This document shows positions 49,807 through 58,731 of a stretch of 64,000 nt of DNA, in pieces. Within the stretch, counting starts at the first letter, position 1, and the number at the start of each line of letters is the position of its first letter. Under the pieces are notes generated by a model. That model was not told the DNA's origin. It made no database searches and saw only the letters and a program-made list of their open reading frames with translations. The position numbers and the translations under genes were made by a program. The DNA is from Enterococcus sp. ZJ1622 (lineage in GTDB: Bacteria > Bacillota > Bacilli > Lactobacillales > Enterococcaceae). Location of the stretch: NCBI RefSeq assembly GCF_011038845.1, contig NZ_JAAKDW010000011.1:1-64000 (forward strand), given 5' to 3'.

Positions 49807-51015
49807 TCAAGCAATTCTCTTTTTCTTATTGTAAATATCCAGTACAACAGCTAACAGTAAGATCAGTCCTTTGATCGCCTGCTGCCAGTCGACACCGACA
49901 CCAAGGATCGACATTCCATTGTTCAAAACTCCCATGACTAGTCCGCCAACGATTGCCCCCATGATAGTTCCGATCCCGCCAGATGTAGAGGCACCACCAA
50001 AATAAACGGCTGCCATCGCATCTAACTCCATCGAGGTCCCTGCTTGAGGTGTCGCTGCATTCAATCGCGCAGCTAAGATCAGACCTGCCAAAGCTGCCAT
50101 CGCGCCCATATTGACAAACACCCAGAATGTGATTTTTTTGGTCTTTATCCCTGACAATTCTGCCGCTTTTCGATTGCCGCCAGTCGCATAGATCTGACGC
50201 CCAGCAACCGTTTTATTTGTCAAAAAGCCATAGAGTGCGACAATGATGCCTAAAATGATCAAAATGATCGGATAACCTTGGTACGCAGCAAAGATATACG
50301 TCCCGCCGAGCACGATGATACTTGTAAAAACTGCCTTGAATACAAAAACATTCAGTGGTTCTGTGTCGAACAAGTGACTGATTCGCCGATTTCTTGCACG
50401 CCATTGCCTGATAACGAGTATTGCTGCAATCGCTACACCGATCATTATTGTCAAAAAGTGCAGATGTTCTCCGCCGGCAATATCCGGCAGATATCCTGTG
50501 GACATTTTTTGGAATGCAGCCGGAAACGGAGCCAAGGACTGACCACCCAGTACCACTTGTGTCAAACCGCGAAACATCAATAATCCCGCCAAGGTCACGA
50601 TGAATGCCGGAATCCCCACGTAAGCGACCCAAAATCCTTGCCAAGCACCAATCAATCCGCCAATCACTAGGCAAAGCGGGATAGCGAGCCAAGGACTCAT
50701 ACTGTTATTTACCATCATCATTCCCGCGATTGCCCCGACAAAAGCCATGACTGATCCAACAGACAAGTCCACGTGCCCAAGCAAGACCACTAGCAGCATC
50801 CCCGCCGCCAAAACTAAAATATGACTATTTTGCAGTACTAAATTAGTGATATTCAATGGCCGCCAAAAGATCCCGTCTGTCATTAACTGAAACGCAATTA
50901 ACAATACTGCCAAAATAATGACCATACTGTATCGGCTGAAAATATCTGTGGCTTTAGCCTTGAGATCGAGCTTCTGCTCTGTTTTTTTCTCGGTTAGTTT
51001 TTTTGTGTTTTCCAT
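49807..51015 (-). CDS. mmsB: Multiple-monosaccharide ABC transporter permease (MmsB/GguB type)
   Basis: 402 residues with about ten membrane helices of the BPD_transp_2 (ribose/xylose) family, including GHVDLSVGSVMAF and YATGGNRKAAELSGI (the coupling loop). Length above 390 with a split helix order is typical of the GguB/XylH group. It forms the sugar channel for ChvE-captured monosaccharide. It starts 1 bp after the ATPase gene and is last in the operon. Confidence 0.9.
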   Translation of the reverse strand: MENTKKLTEKKTEQKLDLKAKATDIFSRYSMVIILAVLLIAFQLMTDGIFWRPLNITNLVLQNSHILVLAAGMLLVVLLGHVDLSVGSVMAFVGAIAGMMMVNNSMSPWLAIPLCLVIGGLIGAWQGFWVAYVGIPAFIVTLAGLLMFRGLTQVVLGGQSLAPFPAAFQKMSTGYLPDIAGGEHLHFLTIMIGVAIAAILVIRQWRARNRRISHLFDTEPLNVFVFKAVFTSIIVLGGTYIFAAYQGYPIILIILGIIVALYGFLTNKTVAGRQIYATGGNRKAAELSGIKTKKITFWVFVNMGAMAALAGLILAARLNAATPQAGTSMELDAMAAVYFGGASTSGGIGTIMGAIVGGLVMGVLNNGMSILGVGVDWQQAIKGLILLLAVVLDIYNKKKRIA

Positions 51016-51016
51016 C

Positions 51017-52546
51017 TTATTTCACTCCTGCTTTTTCCTTGGTCATCAAATTCATCAATCCTTCTTGCGTGGCCTCTTCGCGAAGAACTTCGCCCGTCAA
51101 CCGGCCCTCGTTCATCGTATAGATCCGGTCACACATGCCCAAAATCTCCGGGAGTTCCGATGAAATGATACAAACTGCTTTTCCGCTAGCGGCCATTTCT
51201 TCGATGATCGTATAGATTTCGTATTTCGCTCCGACATCAATCCCACGAGTCGGTTCATCCAAAAACAAAATATCCGGCTGTGTCATCAGCCATTTCGCTA
51301 AGACGACTTTCTGCTGGTTTCCGCCACTCAAATGGCCGACATTCTGATAGATCGAACTTGTTTTTGTACGCATTTTTTTACGGAAATCTTCTGCTGCAGC
51401 AACTTCTTTTTCTTTGTCCAGCACACCGTTTTGGCTGATTTTCCCTAGGCTTGCGATCGTTGTGTTTTCACGGATATCCATCAGCAGATTCAGTCCAGCT
51501 GATTTACGGTCTTCTGAAACATAAGCAAGACCATTTCTGATTGCTGCCGGAACATCTTTCACGACGATTTCTTTTCCTTCTTTGAAAATATGACCTGAGA
51601 TATGACTGCCATAGGAACGCCCGAACAGACTCATCGCGAATTCCGTTCTTCCAGCACCCATCAGACCTGCGATCCCTACGATTTCGCCTCGACGTATGTG
51701 AAAATCGATCCGGTCATTGATGATCCGCTGATTGTCGATCGGGTGATGGACTGTCCAGTCTTTTACTTCAAAATAAACTTCGCCGATCGCTGGCTGTCTT
51801 TCGGGATAACGACTAGTCAAATCTCTTCCTACCATGCCTCGGATGATGCGTTCTTCGCTGATCTCTTTCGTTTCCAGCGTTTCGATCGTTTGTCCATCTC
51901 TCAAAATCGTGATCCGATCAGCGACTCGGACGATTTCATTCAGTTTATGGGAAATAATGATCGAGGTGATCCCTTGGCGTTTGAATTCTTGGATCAACGC
52001 CAGAAGGTTCTCACTTTCTTCTTCATTCAAAGCAGCTGTCGGCTCATCTAAAATCAGCAAATCGACTGATTTAGAAAAAGCTTTTGCGATCTCCACTAGT
52101 TGCTGTTGGCCAACACCGATTTGAGAAACTAAAATATCGGGATCAAGTGGCAGTCCGACTTTCTTTAAAAGCTCATTGGTTTTTCTTTCTGTCAGATCCC
52201 AATCGATCACACCACGGTTCGCTTGTTCGTTTCCTAAAAAAATATTCTCTTTGATTGATAGATAAGGACTGAGTGCCAACTCTTGGTGGATGATGACGAT
52301 CCCTTTCTCCTCGCTGTCTTTCAATCCCTTGAATCGGCAAACCTCGCCGTTATAGAGGATCTCACCTTGGTAGGCATTGGGATACAGTCCGCTAAGCACA
52401 TTCATCAGCGTGGATTTCCCCGCCCCATTCTCTCCGCATAAAGCATGGATCTCTCCGCGCTCGATCGTCAAATTGACTTGATCCAGCGCACGAATCCCTG
52501 AAAATTCTTTGATGATTCCCTTCATTTCCAAAATATAATCTGTCAT
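51017..52546 (-). CDS. mmsA: Multiple-monosaccharide ABC transporter ATPase (MmsA/GguA type)
   Basis: 509 residues: two fused ABC cassettes. The first has Walker [10 protein letters not shown] (about 37-45) and LDEPTAALN; the second is the degenerate half usual for sugar importers ([41 protein letters not shown]). It powers uptake through MmsB. It lies 73 bp after chvE. Confidence 0.92.
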   Translation of the reverse strand: MTDYILEMKGIIKEFSGIRALDQVNLTIERGEIHALCGENGAGKSTLMNVLSGLYPNAYQGEILYNGEVCRFKGLKDSEEKGIVIIHQELALSPYLSIKENIFLGNEQANRGVIDWDLTERKTNELLKKVGLPLDPDILVSQIGVGQQQLVEIAKAFSKSVDLLILDEPTAALNEEESENLLALIQEFKRQGITSIIISHKLNEIVRVADRITILRDGQTIETLETKEISEERIIRGMVGRDLTSRYPERQPAIGEVYFEVKDWTVHHPIDNQRIINDRIDFHIRRGEIVGIAGLMGAGRTEFAMSLFGRSYGSHISGHIFKEGKEIVVKDVPAAIRNGLAYVSEDRKSAGLNLLMDIRENTTIASLGKISQNGVLDKEKEVAAAEDFRKKMRTKTSSIYQNVGHLSGGNQQKVVLAKWLMTQPDILFLDEPTRGIDVGAKYEIYTIIEEMAASGKAVCIISSELPEILGMCDRIYTMNEGRLTGEVLREEATQEGLMNLMTKEKAGVK

Positions 52547-52619
52547 ATCCGGTATCCTTTCTTCGTTTTAAAAAAGGGGATTTTTCTTCTTCGAACGGCA
52601 ATCTCTTGTTTTCCAGACA

Positions 52620-53711
52620 CTATTCTTTCAAATCGGACTCTTTGTAATAATCCGTGTCGACTAATTCTGCTTTGTAATTCTCTGCATCTACGGAAACGGT
52701 ATTCGCCAAATAAGTCGGTACGACTTTCACTCCGTTGTCATAAGTTTCTGTATCATTGACTGGTACGTCTTTTCCGTTATTGATTGCTTCGATCATCTCG
52801 ATCGTATTTTTTGCCAATATCCGTGTATCCTTGAAGATCGTTTGAGTCTGCTCCCCTGAAATGATGGATTTGACTCCAGCGATCGTTGCATCTTGTCCAG
52901 TAATAACTGGCAGCGGTTTGTCAGATGAACCGTAGCCTACTCCTTTTAGCGAAGAGATGATCCCTAAACTGATCGGGTCATAGGGTGAAAGCACCGCATC
53001 TAGCTTTTTGTCCGTATAATTAGCGCTCAGTAGATTATCCATCCGAGCTTGAGCTGTAGAACCATCCCAGCGTAGCGTGGCGATCTGATTGAAGCTGGCC
53101 TGTCCAGAAGGAACGACTAACTGGCCATTATCGATATACGGCTGTAGCACAGACATGACGCCGTTATAGTTGATCAGCGCGTTATTGTCATCAGGCGAGC
53201 CGCCAAACAATTCAAGATTGAAGGGCCCCTTTCCCTCTTTCAAATTCAGCTGTTCTTCGATATAAGAGGCTTGCGAGACACCTACCCCGAAATTGTCGAA
53301 TGTAGCATAATAGTCGACATGTTCGGAATTCATCAGCAATCGGTCATAAGCAATCACATTCACATCTGCTTCATTTGCTTTCGTCAATACATCAGTGAGT
53401 GCCGATCCGTCAATCGAGGCGATCACCAATGTATCCACACCTTTCGTGATCATATTTTCGATCTGTGCGACTTGGTTCTCCACTTTGTCTTCTCCGTATT
53501 GCAAATCCGTTTTATAACCTAGCTTTTTCAGTTCATCCACCATATTGTTTCCGTCGGCGATCCAGCGCTCCGCCGATTTCGTCGGCATGGCGATCCCTAC
53601 ATAGCCTTTTTCGTTGTCTTCAGCAGACCCCATACTTCCACAAGCACTCAAAGCGATACTAGCTGCTGTGACCAACATGATCCCTGCAAATTTCTTCCAT
53701 CCTGATTTCAT
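52620..53711 (-). CDS. chvE: Multiple-sugar-binding lipoprotein (ChvE type)
   Basis: 363 residues. Lipoprotein signal peptide with lipobox LSAC (Cys about 24), then a two-domain periplasmic-binding fold ([49 protein letters not shown]). It is anchored outside the membrane and passes a monosaccharide (galactose, arabinose, xylose or similar; undecided) to MmsAB. It is first in its operon, with a promoter overlapped by a cre site and divergent from a sensing unit that probably controls it. Confidence 0.92.
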   Translation of the reverse strand: MKSGWKKFAGIMLVTAASIALSACGSMGSAEDNEKGYVGIAMPTKSAERWIADGNNMVDELKKLGYKTDLQYGEDKVENQVAQIENMITKGVDTLVIASIDGSALTDVLTKANEADVNVIAYDRLLMNSEHVDYYATFDNFGVGVSQASYIEEQLNLKEGKGPFNLELFGGSPDDNNALINYNGVMSVLQPYIDNGQLVVPSGQASFNQIATLRWDGSTAQARMDNLLSANYTDKKLDAVLSPYDPISLGIISSLKGVGYGSSDKPLPVITGQDATIAGVKSIISGEQTQTIFKDTRILAKNTIEMIEAINNGKDVPVNDTETYDNGVKVVPTYLANTVSVDAENYKAELVDTDYYKESDLKE

Positions 53712-53743
53712 TTTTTCCCCTCCGTTGTCTTTAGTTGCACCTT

Positions 53744-53751
53744 TTATTATA
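53744..53751 (-). promoter_or_regulatory. chvE -10 region
   Basis: TATAAT on the minus strand (near 53744-53751, in ACGTATAATAAAAG), about 35 bp before the ATG. The expected -35 falls inside the cre site. Confidence 0.55.
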
Positions 53752-53758
53752 CGTTTAA

Positions 53759-53772
53759 AGTAAGCGATTACA
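53759..53772. promoter_or_regulatory. cre site (CcpA) at chvE promoter
   Basis: AGTAAGCGATTACA matches TGTAANCGNTTACA in all but the first position. Its place over the -35 of chvE predicts repression by CcpA when a preferred sugar is present. Confidence 0.75.
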
Positions 53773-53967
53773 TTAAGATTCTTTTTGTAAATCCTTGAAT
53801 TTCTTTCGTATATTCGCCAATTATTTCTCTTTTGCTGCTTTTCTATCGAAAAAACTTGGATTTTTTTTGATTTCCTCGATTTTTTTTCGATTGATCTGTT
53901 TTATGCTTCTTTTTTTACATTATCTGATAAGATAGGACTATCAAAAAGGAAGATGGAGTGATGGAGT

Positions 53968-54987
53968 TTGAAACGTTTATTATTGGCCTTGTTATTATTT
54001 GCAAACGCTTACCTTTTGCTAGGTTGTGCTACGAAAGAACCCGAAGCTGACGCCCCCCCTCTCGTGATCGGTTTTTCTCAGTCCGGAACAGAAAGCAACT
54101 GGCGAAAAAAGCATTCTCGTTCGATCATTACAGCGCTGGAAAAAGACCACTATCAAGTCCTCTATCGGAACGGATATATGAACCAAGAACGCCAAATCCA
54201 AGATATCCGTACCTTCATCGCTTACAAAGTCGACATGATCATTTTTACTCCGCTGCAAGAAGATGGCTGGGAGCCCGTTTTGATCGAAGCGCAAAAAGCC
54301 GATATCCCAGTGATTTTGGTCGATCGGCACATCGATGTCACGGATCCTACATTATTCGTCACTCATATCGGCCCAAGCTTCAAAGCAGAAGGGAATCGAG
54401 CGGGACTATATATCAGCAACCACTTTATGGATTCAGCAAAAGAAGAAGTGCGTATCTTAGAACTTGCCGGCGCTCAAAATACATCGCCTACTCAGCTCCG
54501 ATCAGAAGGATTTCGTGAAACGATCCAGCAAGCACCCCCAGTGAAAGAAGATGGGACCTCGCGGACCAAACCGAAAATGACTATCGTCCATCAGCTGACA
54601 GGGGACTTTATCCGGTTAAAGGGAAAGGATCAGATGAAACGTTATATCGAAAACAACGATCTCTCTTCCATCGATGTCCTATATAGTCACAGTGATGAAA
54701 TGACCCATGGCGCCTTAGAAGCTTTAGCAGATACCGAAATCATCCCAGGAAAAGATTTACTCGTCGTTACGATAGATGGACAAGAAGACATGATCGAAAA
54801 GCTCCGGACTGGCATCGTCAACTGTGTAGTAGAATGCAAACCGGATGTCGGATGGTATGTAGCTAATACAGTCACTCGTTATTTTCGCAATCAGGAAACA
54901 GGCCAAGTGCTGCCAAAAGATATTTTTGTATCCGAAACAGTGTTTTCCAAACAGAATATCGGCTCGATCCCAACCAGAAATTACTGA
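53968..54987 (+). CDS. Sugar-binding lipoprotein, putative sensor subunit
   Basis: 339 residues. It starts TTG with GGAG 9 nt upstream. Signal peptide with lipobox LLGC (Cys 19), then a LacI/RbsB-like binding fold (LVIGFSQSGTESNWRKKHS; IIFTPLQEDGWEPVLIEA; DIPVILVDRHID), close in style to YtfQ galactofuranose-binding proteins. It is directly followed by a histidine kinase and a response regulator rather than by a permease. I infer that it senses a sugar outside the cell and reports it to the kinase, as XylFII does for LytS-YesN in clostridia. Confidence 0.85.
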   Translation: MKRLLLALLLFANAYLLLGCATKEPEADAPPLVIGFSQSGTESNWRKKHSRSIITALEKDHYQVLYRNGYMNQERQIQDIRTFIAYKVDMIIFTPLQEDGWEPVLIEAQKADIPVILVDRHIDVTDPTLFVTHIGPSFKAEGNRAGLYISNHFMDSAKEEVRILELAGAQNTSPTQLRSEGFRETIQQAPPVKEDGTSRTKPKMTIVHQLTGDFIRLKGKDQMKRYIENNDLSSIDVLYSHSDEMTHGALEALADTEIIPGKDLLVVTIDGQEDMIEKLRTGIVNCVVECKPDVGWYVANTVTRYFRNQETGQVLPKDIFVSETVFSKQNIGSIPTRNY

Positions 54988-54999
54988 CTGGTGAATGCG

Positions 55000-56442
55000 A
55001 TGAAAAATTTAAGTATCCGTCAAATACTCGCTCAAGGCAATAAAATGATGCTTTTATTAGCAGTGATCCCTTTACTGATCAGCATTCTCTTGTATTCAAG
55101 GCAGATCCTCATCTATCAGAAAACGATCGGAAATATCAAAGAAGCCGACATGATCGCTTTGAAAGTCGACCAAACTGTATTGGAACGCATGTGGGATTTG
55201 ATTTCCGGGCAAGCAACAATCGAGGCATTCACCGAAAAAAACATTTTAGAAGAACTCCGAAACGATATCCGGCAAATCCAAAGCAATACGAATACGGCAA
55301 AAGAAGCCAGTACGCTAGATGTCGCTTTACGCACGATCGATACTTTGGAAGATTATCAAAACGAACTGATCACAAATATCCGTGCAGAAGATTCTATTGA
55401 AAAAAATGAACAGATTATCAATGAAGTAGATGCTGTCACACAATTATTATCTGCGATCTTACAGGATTTTGTCCGAGTTGAGATCGATTTAGCCAGCAAA
55501 AAGAGCAGCGAATTGATTCGTTCGCTGGTGATCCTGACATTTATGGAGCTATTCCTTCTTAGCAGTATCTTTTTCCTCGCGCAAAAAAACCGTCGATTTA
55601 TGGAAGAACATGTACAAAAACCAGTGAATCGCCTGATCACGATGGCTGAAGCACTCTCGTCAGGAAATCTCGGATTCCGGTTGGAACTTCCAGAGGCAAA
55701 AGAACTTCGCGTATTGACGATCAGCATGAACAAAATGGCAGATGAATTGAATGAGTCCTTACAGGAAAATGCATTGAAACAGTATTACTTAGCACAAAGC
55801 GAGGTCCGCGTCTTGCAAGCTCAAATCACTCCGCATTTTATTTATAACAGCTTGGATGCTATCGTATCTTTGATCGAACAAAAAAGATTTGAAGAATCAC
55901 TGCAAATGACTTATGCCCTTTCAGATTTTTTCAGGACTTCCCTCAGCAAAGGACAGGATTGGATCACCATTGAAAAAGAAAAGCAACATATCCAAGACTA
56001 CCTGACGATTCTACAAATCCGTTATGGAAAAATGCTGGATTACACTATCTCGATCCCAGACGAACTACTCCAAGAAAAAATTCTGAAAATGATCCTGCAG
56101 CCCCTGATCGAAAATGCGATTTACCATGGAACGAAATTCGTACGACGCGCAGGACATATCCAAGTCACTGCCAAAGCAAACGAGCAGAAAATCCAGTTCC
56201 AAGTAATCGATAACGGGATCGGTATAAAACCTGAACGACTAGCAGAAATCCGAGAAGAACTGTCAAGAGGCATCGAATCTGATTTTAGTGTCGGTTACGG
56301 GCTCTACAACGTCAACAAGCGGCTGCTGCTTTACTATGGAGAAAGCCAACAAGAGAAAGTCCCTGCAAGGATCACGATCGAAAGCATCTATCGAAAAGGC
56401 ACCGTCGTCACCCTCACTGTCCCGAGACGTTTTAAAAATTAA
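55000..56442 (+). CDS. Sensor histidine kinase (YesM/LytS-like)
   Basis: 480 residues. TM1 (about 15-36), an extracellular helical region of about 145 residues, TM2 (about 180-202), HAMP (about 207-255), His-kinase domain with phospho-acceptor in QITPHFIYNSLD, and HATPase with LIENAIYHG, DNGIGI and GYGLYNVNKRL. I choose ATG 55000 with GGTGA in front; a GTG at 54991 is also possible. It starts within 15 bp of the sensor lipoprotein stop. It should phosphorylate the following AraC-type regulator. Confidence 0.92.
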   Translation: MKNLSIRQILAQGNKMMLLLAVIPLLISILLYSRQILIYQKTIGNIKEADMIALKVDQTVLERMWDLISGQATIEAFTEKNILEELRNDIRQIQSNTNTAKEASTLDVALRTIDTLEDYQNELITNIRAEDSIEKNEQIINEVDAVTQLLSAILQDFVRVEIDLASKKSSELIRSLVILTFMELFLLSSIFFLAQKNRRFMEEHVQKPVNRLITMAEALSSGNLGFRLELPEAKELRVLTISMNKMADELNESLQENALKQYYLAQSEVRVLQAQITPHFIYNSLDAIVSLIEQKRFEESLQMTYALSDFFRTSLSKGQDWITIEKEKQHIQDYLTILQIRYGKMLDYTISIPDELLQEKILKMILQPLIENAIYHGTKFVRRAGHIQVTAKANEQKIQFQVIDNGIGIKPERLAEIREELSRGIESDFSVGYGLYNVNKRLLLYYGESQQEKVPARITIESIYRKGTVVTLTVPRRFKN

Positions 56443-56455
56443 CGGAGGAGAACTT

Positions 56456-58024
56456 ATGTACAAACTATTCATCGTAGAAGACGAACACTTGATCCGTGAC
56501 AATCTTCGCCATCAAGTATCGGAACTAAGTACGAAATATCCGATCACCTATATCGGCGAAGCCGCTGATGGCGAAATGGCGCTTGCTTCCATTATTGATC
56601 TACAGCCGGACATACTTCTGACTGATATCAAAATGCCATTTATGGACGGTTTGTCATTCGCCAAAGAAGCACGCAAGCTTTTGCCATGGACGCGCATCAT
56701 ATTTATCAGCGGATTTGATGATTTCGTTTATACGAAAGGTGCGATCCAAGTCCAAGCGGATGATTATCTATTGAAGCCAATCAAAAACAGAGAATTAGAA
56801 TCAGCGATCGAGAAAGCTGTGGCAGCCCTGAATCAAAAAAAACAGGAAGAACCACAATCGAAAACAGATCTGATCGCTGAATTGAAGAAAAATCATTTTT
56901 TGAATGGCTTGTTCAAAGGAGAGTTGGCTGTCGACGAAGCGTTCACGCTCGCTGAATCTTTCAAGCGTTCATTCGCCGGGAAAAAATTTGCTGTTTTGTT
57001 AGCGACGAATCAATTCACGACAGACTTCGAAGATTACGCGCATTTCAGCGATTATCTGAATTTTTTATTCCGTGAGAATCCGCAAGTCCTTTTTTCCAGT
57101 GTCTCTTCACATTTCATCAAGTTTCTGATTTTTGACACGCACCCCGATGTCGTATTGGAAACCAGTTATCAAATTGCCCAGACACTGATCCATGAATTGA
57201 CGACTCACAAAAACGAACTGACCGCCGCAATCAGCCCGATAATCGATCGGATCAGTGAATTACCCGATGCGTTCGAAATCACCCAGCATCTATTAACAGG
57301 TCCATATCCAAGCAAAGAACGGATTATCAGTTGCGAAGATATTACGCAAAAAGGCGGACTTCTCTCGACTTCGCTCGTGTCTTTTGATTTTCTTTCTGCT
57401 TTAGATAAGTTGACCAAAAAGGAGATCCCTTCCTTGATTGCTCAACTGGTCAAACCGCAACACTCAGAAAAACGTACGCATCTGTATCGCTATTTTATCT
57501 TGACAGAACTTTTTCATCTGGCACAAAAGAAAAGTGTGGATATCCCCTTTGACCTGATCTTGTATGCTTCAACAAGTCGACGGCTGACCATTACTTCCGA
57601 ACGAGAAGAGTACGAAAAAGCACTGCATACTCTGATCAGCTATCTCATCGTCAACAAAATACGTCCTTCCATGACAAAATATCGAAATGTGATCAATCAT
57701 GCTTTGGATTTTATTAAAGATAACTTTACCGATCCAGACATGTCATTGAATATGGTTGCACAAGAAGTTGCTCTTAGCCCTTCGCATTTCAGTACGGTTT
57801 TCTCTCAGTCCCTCGATCAGACCTTTATCGATTATCTGACCGAGCAAAGAGTCGAACGAGCAAAAGAACTTCTCGAACAAACCAATCAGCGACTTTCTGA
57901 TATTGCCTTTGAGATCGGATACAATGACCCGAATTATTTCAGTTATTTATTCAAAAAGAAACAAGGGGTATCCCCAAAAGAATATCGGAGAAGCGTGACG
58001 GAAAAAGAGACGCCGGGTTTATAA
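56456..58024 (+). CDS. Response regulator with AraC-type DNA-binding domain (YesN-like)
   Basis: 522 residues. Receiver domain 1-120 with phospho-acceptor Asp in LLTDIKMPFMDG (about 57); a long middle region (about 150-410); and a C-terminal AraC double helix-turn-helix (about 418-515, SLNMVAQEVALSPSHFSTVFSQ and LSDIAFEIGYNDPNYFSYLFKKKQG). The start follows GGAGGAGAACTT. It is the last gene of the sensing unit and probably activates the divergent chvE-mmsA-mmsB operon. A strong terminator follows. Confidence 0.93.
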   Translation: MYKLFIVEDEHLIRDNLRHQVSELSTKYPITYIGEAADGEMALASIIDLQPDILLTDIKMPFMDGLSFAKEARKLLPWTRIIFISGFDDFVYTKGAIQVQADDYLLKPIKNRELESAIEKAVAALNQKKQEEPQSKTDLIAELKKNHFLNGLFKGELAVDEAFTLAESFKRSFAGKKFAVLLATNQFTTDFEDYAHFSDYLNFLFRENPQVLFSSVSSHFIKFLIFDTHPDVVLETSYQIAQTLIHELTTHKNELTAAISPIIDRISELPDAFEITQHLLTGPYPSKERIISCEDITQKGGLLSTSLVSFDFLSALDKLTKKEIPSLIAQLVKPQHSEKRTHLYRYFILTELFHLAQKKSVDIPFDLILYASTSRRLTITSEREEYEKALHTLISYLIVNKIRPSMTKYRNVINHALDFIKDNFTDPDMSLNMVAQEVALSPSHFSTVFSQSLDQTFIDYLTEQRVERAKELLEQTNQRLSDIAFEIGYNDPNYFSYLFKKKQGVSPKEYRRSVTEKETPGL

Positions 58025-58033
58025 ACACGAAAA

Positions 58034-58070
58034 AAGGGACTGTGACAAAAGTCTTGTTACAGTCCCTTCT
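58034..58070 (+). terminator. Terminator after the response regulator
   Basis: AAGGGACTGTGACAA pairs with TTGTTACAGTCCCTT over a 5-nt loop. The CTGTGACAA arm resembles the sepM terminator and the repeat-family border. Confidence 0.85.
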
Positions 58071-58073
58071 TTC

Positions 58074-58139
58074 CGAATAAACGGTGTTCTCCTGCCAACT
58101 CCTTGTGCCTCAGAGTTAAACGGCAGGCTCATAACCTCT
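58074..58139 (-). repeat. Hairpin repeat, unit E2 (shortened)
   Basis: On the minus strand it runs from AGAGGTTATGA to AGAACACCGTTTATTC. It keeps unit B's outer stem (CCTGCC/GGCAGG and AACTC/GAGTT) but has lost the inner stem and apical loop. Confidence 0.75.
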
Positions 58140-58190
58140 GATTCACGGTGATCAAACTGCTTGATGCAGAGCAGCTTTTTCCCAACCTCT
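58140..58190 (-). repeat. Hairpin repeat, unit E1 (shortened)
   Basis: On the minus strand it runs from AGAGGTTGGGA to ATCACCGTGAATC, with a small CTGCT/AGCAG stem. It abuts E2 in the same orientation and ends near the 3' end of the split aldo/keto reductase gene. Confidence 0.6.
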
Positions 58191-58201
58191 TCTCTTTATT
58201 T

Positions 58202-58324
58202 TTAAGGCAGGATATTGCCTGCTGCACGGTACAATTCATACCAGTCTTCTCTTGACAGTTCGATTTCTGAAGCATGGGCGATTTCTTCGATTCTTCCCAC
58301 ATTCATCGTCCCTGCGATTACTTG
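58202..58324 (-). pseudogene. 3' fragment of the split aldo/keto reductase gene
   Basis: The minus strand encodes QVIAGTMNVGRIEEIAHASE and on to RAAGNILP-stop, about 40 residues. This is the C-terminal part missing from the aldo/keto reductase at 60690-61502, whose last residues before its new stop are MQVIV. Joined, the two give a normal protein of about 307 residues. Confidence 0.9.
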
Positions 58325-58349
58325 AGCATACGATAAAATAGTCTATGAA
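58320..58349. mobile_element. attL of the serine-recombinase element
   Basis: The reductase sequence stops at ACTTG (58320-58324). Twelve bases later comes AATAGTCTATGAA (58337-58349), the inverted copy of the arm next to attR. Confidence 0.8.
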
Positions 58350-58358
58350 AATAAAGGT

Positions 58359-58386
58359 TTGACACAATTTATTTATCAGGTATAAT
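58359..58386 (+). promoter_or_regulatory. Antitoxin RNA promoter
   Basis: TTGACA, 16 bp, TATAAT: near-consensus, as expected for an antitoxin made in excess. Confidence 0.85.
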
Positions 58387-58391
58387 AATAC

Positions 58392-58458
58392 TTGAAAGTG
58401 AATTTAAACAAATATACACCATAAACACAACGTACCTGCGAATACGTTGTGTTTTTTC
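58392..58458 (+). ncRNA. RNA II-like antitoxin of the par/Fst locus
   Basis: An RNA of about 66 nt starts behind a strong promoter and ends at an 11-bp terminator (58424-58434 with 58443-58453, then six T). Bases 58395-58420 repeat, with one substitution and one missing base, the plus-strand sequence at 58584-58610. The RNA is therefore complementary to the ribosome site and first codons of the toxin message. Convergent placement and pairing through a direct repeat, rather than full overlap, is how RNA II of plasmid pAD1 par works. Confidence 0.8.
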
Positions 58459-58464
58459 TTTTTC

Positions 58465-58499
58465 AAAAAAAGACGCTTACCGCTGCGAAACAGTAAGCG
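58465..58499 (-). terminator. Toxin mRNA terminator
   Basis: On the minus strand CGCTTA..CTG/CAG..TAAGCG (58474-58499) is followed by seven T. Confidence 0.8.
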
Positions 58500-58510
58500 C
58501 CATGTCGGCT

Positions 58511-58600
58511 CTAATGTTTATCTAGCCAATGACTAAATAATGCCAAAGTTAAACCAATTAACAATGGCAAGAGCACGTGCTCTAAAGTGAATTCAAACAA
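58511..58600 (-). CDS. Fst-family type I toxin peptide
   Basis: 29 residues, MFEFTLEHVLLPLLIGLTLA then LFSHWLDKH. A single membrane helix with the family pattern P-L-x-x-G-x-x-L-x-L-F-x-x-W-L and a charged tail identifies an Fst/Ldr-type toxin, which damages the membrane when overproduced. The start is TTG with GGAAGGAGG 8 nt upstream. The ribosome site can be closed by the hairpin CTTCCACA/TGTGGAAG (58613-58636). The message's 5' end (ATGTCGGCTC, plus 58641-58650 inverted) pairs perfectly with its 3' part (58502-58511), as in RNA I of pAD1. Too short for standard ORF calling. Confidence 0.85.
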   Translation of the reverse strand: MFEFTLEHVLLPLLIGLTLALFSHWLDKH

Positions 58601-58612
58601 ATTATACACCTC

Positions 58613-58636
58613 CTTCCACAAAAATATCTGTGGAAG
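58613..58636 (-). promoter_or_regulatory. Ribosome-site-masking hairpin in the toxin leader
   Basis: CTTCCACA/TGTGGAAG, an 8-bp stem with an 8-nt loop; the GGAAG end merges into GGAGG of the toxin start, so folding hides it. Confidence 0.75.
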
Positions 58637-58653
58637 CGACGAGCCGACATTTT

Positions 58654-58662
58654 ATTATAGCA
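58654..58662 (-). promoter_or_regulatory. Toxin promoter (extended -10)
   Basis: Minus-strand TG-C-TATAAT with no good -35. Transcription would start near 58647, exactly at the GTCGGCTC that pairs with the 3' end. Confidence 0.7.
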
Positions 58663-58663
58663 T

Positions 58664-58731
58664 AAAAAAAGAAGCGCCCGAAGGCGCTCTGCTGTTTAAA
58701 GTTGTAAAAAAGGGGGAGAAGCTACCATAAC
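58664..58731 (-). ncRNA. Candidate C-rich small RNA inside the element
   Basis: Promoter TTGATT (58758-58763), 16 bp, TATAAT (58736-58741) on the minus strand; start near 58729. Terminator AGCGCC-TTCG-GGCGCT at 58673-58688 is followed by seven T. The RNA of about 65 nt contains TTCTCCCCCTTTTTT, able to pair with purine-rich ribosome sites. A nine-codon ORF (ATGGTAGCT...) lacks a ribosome site. Between this and 58864 there is also a hairpin GACTACTC/GAGTAGCC (58774-58794). Confidence 0.5.
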
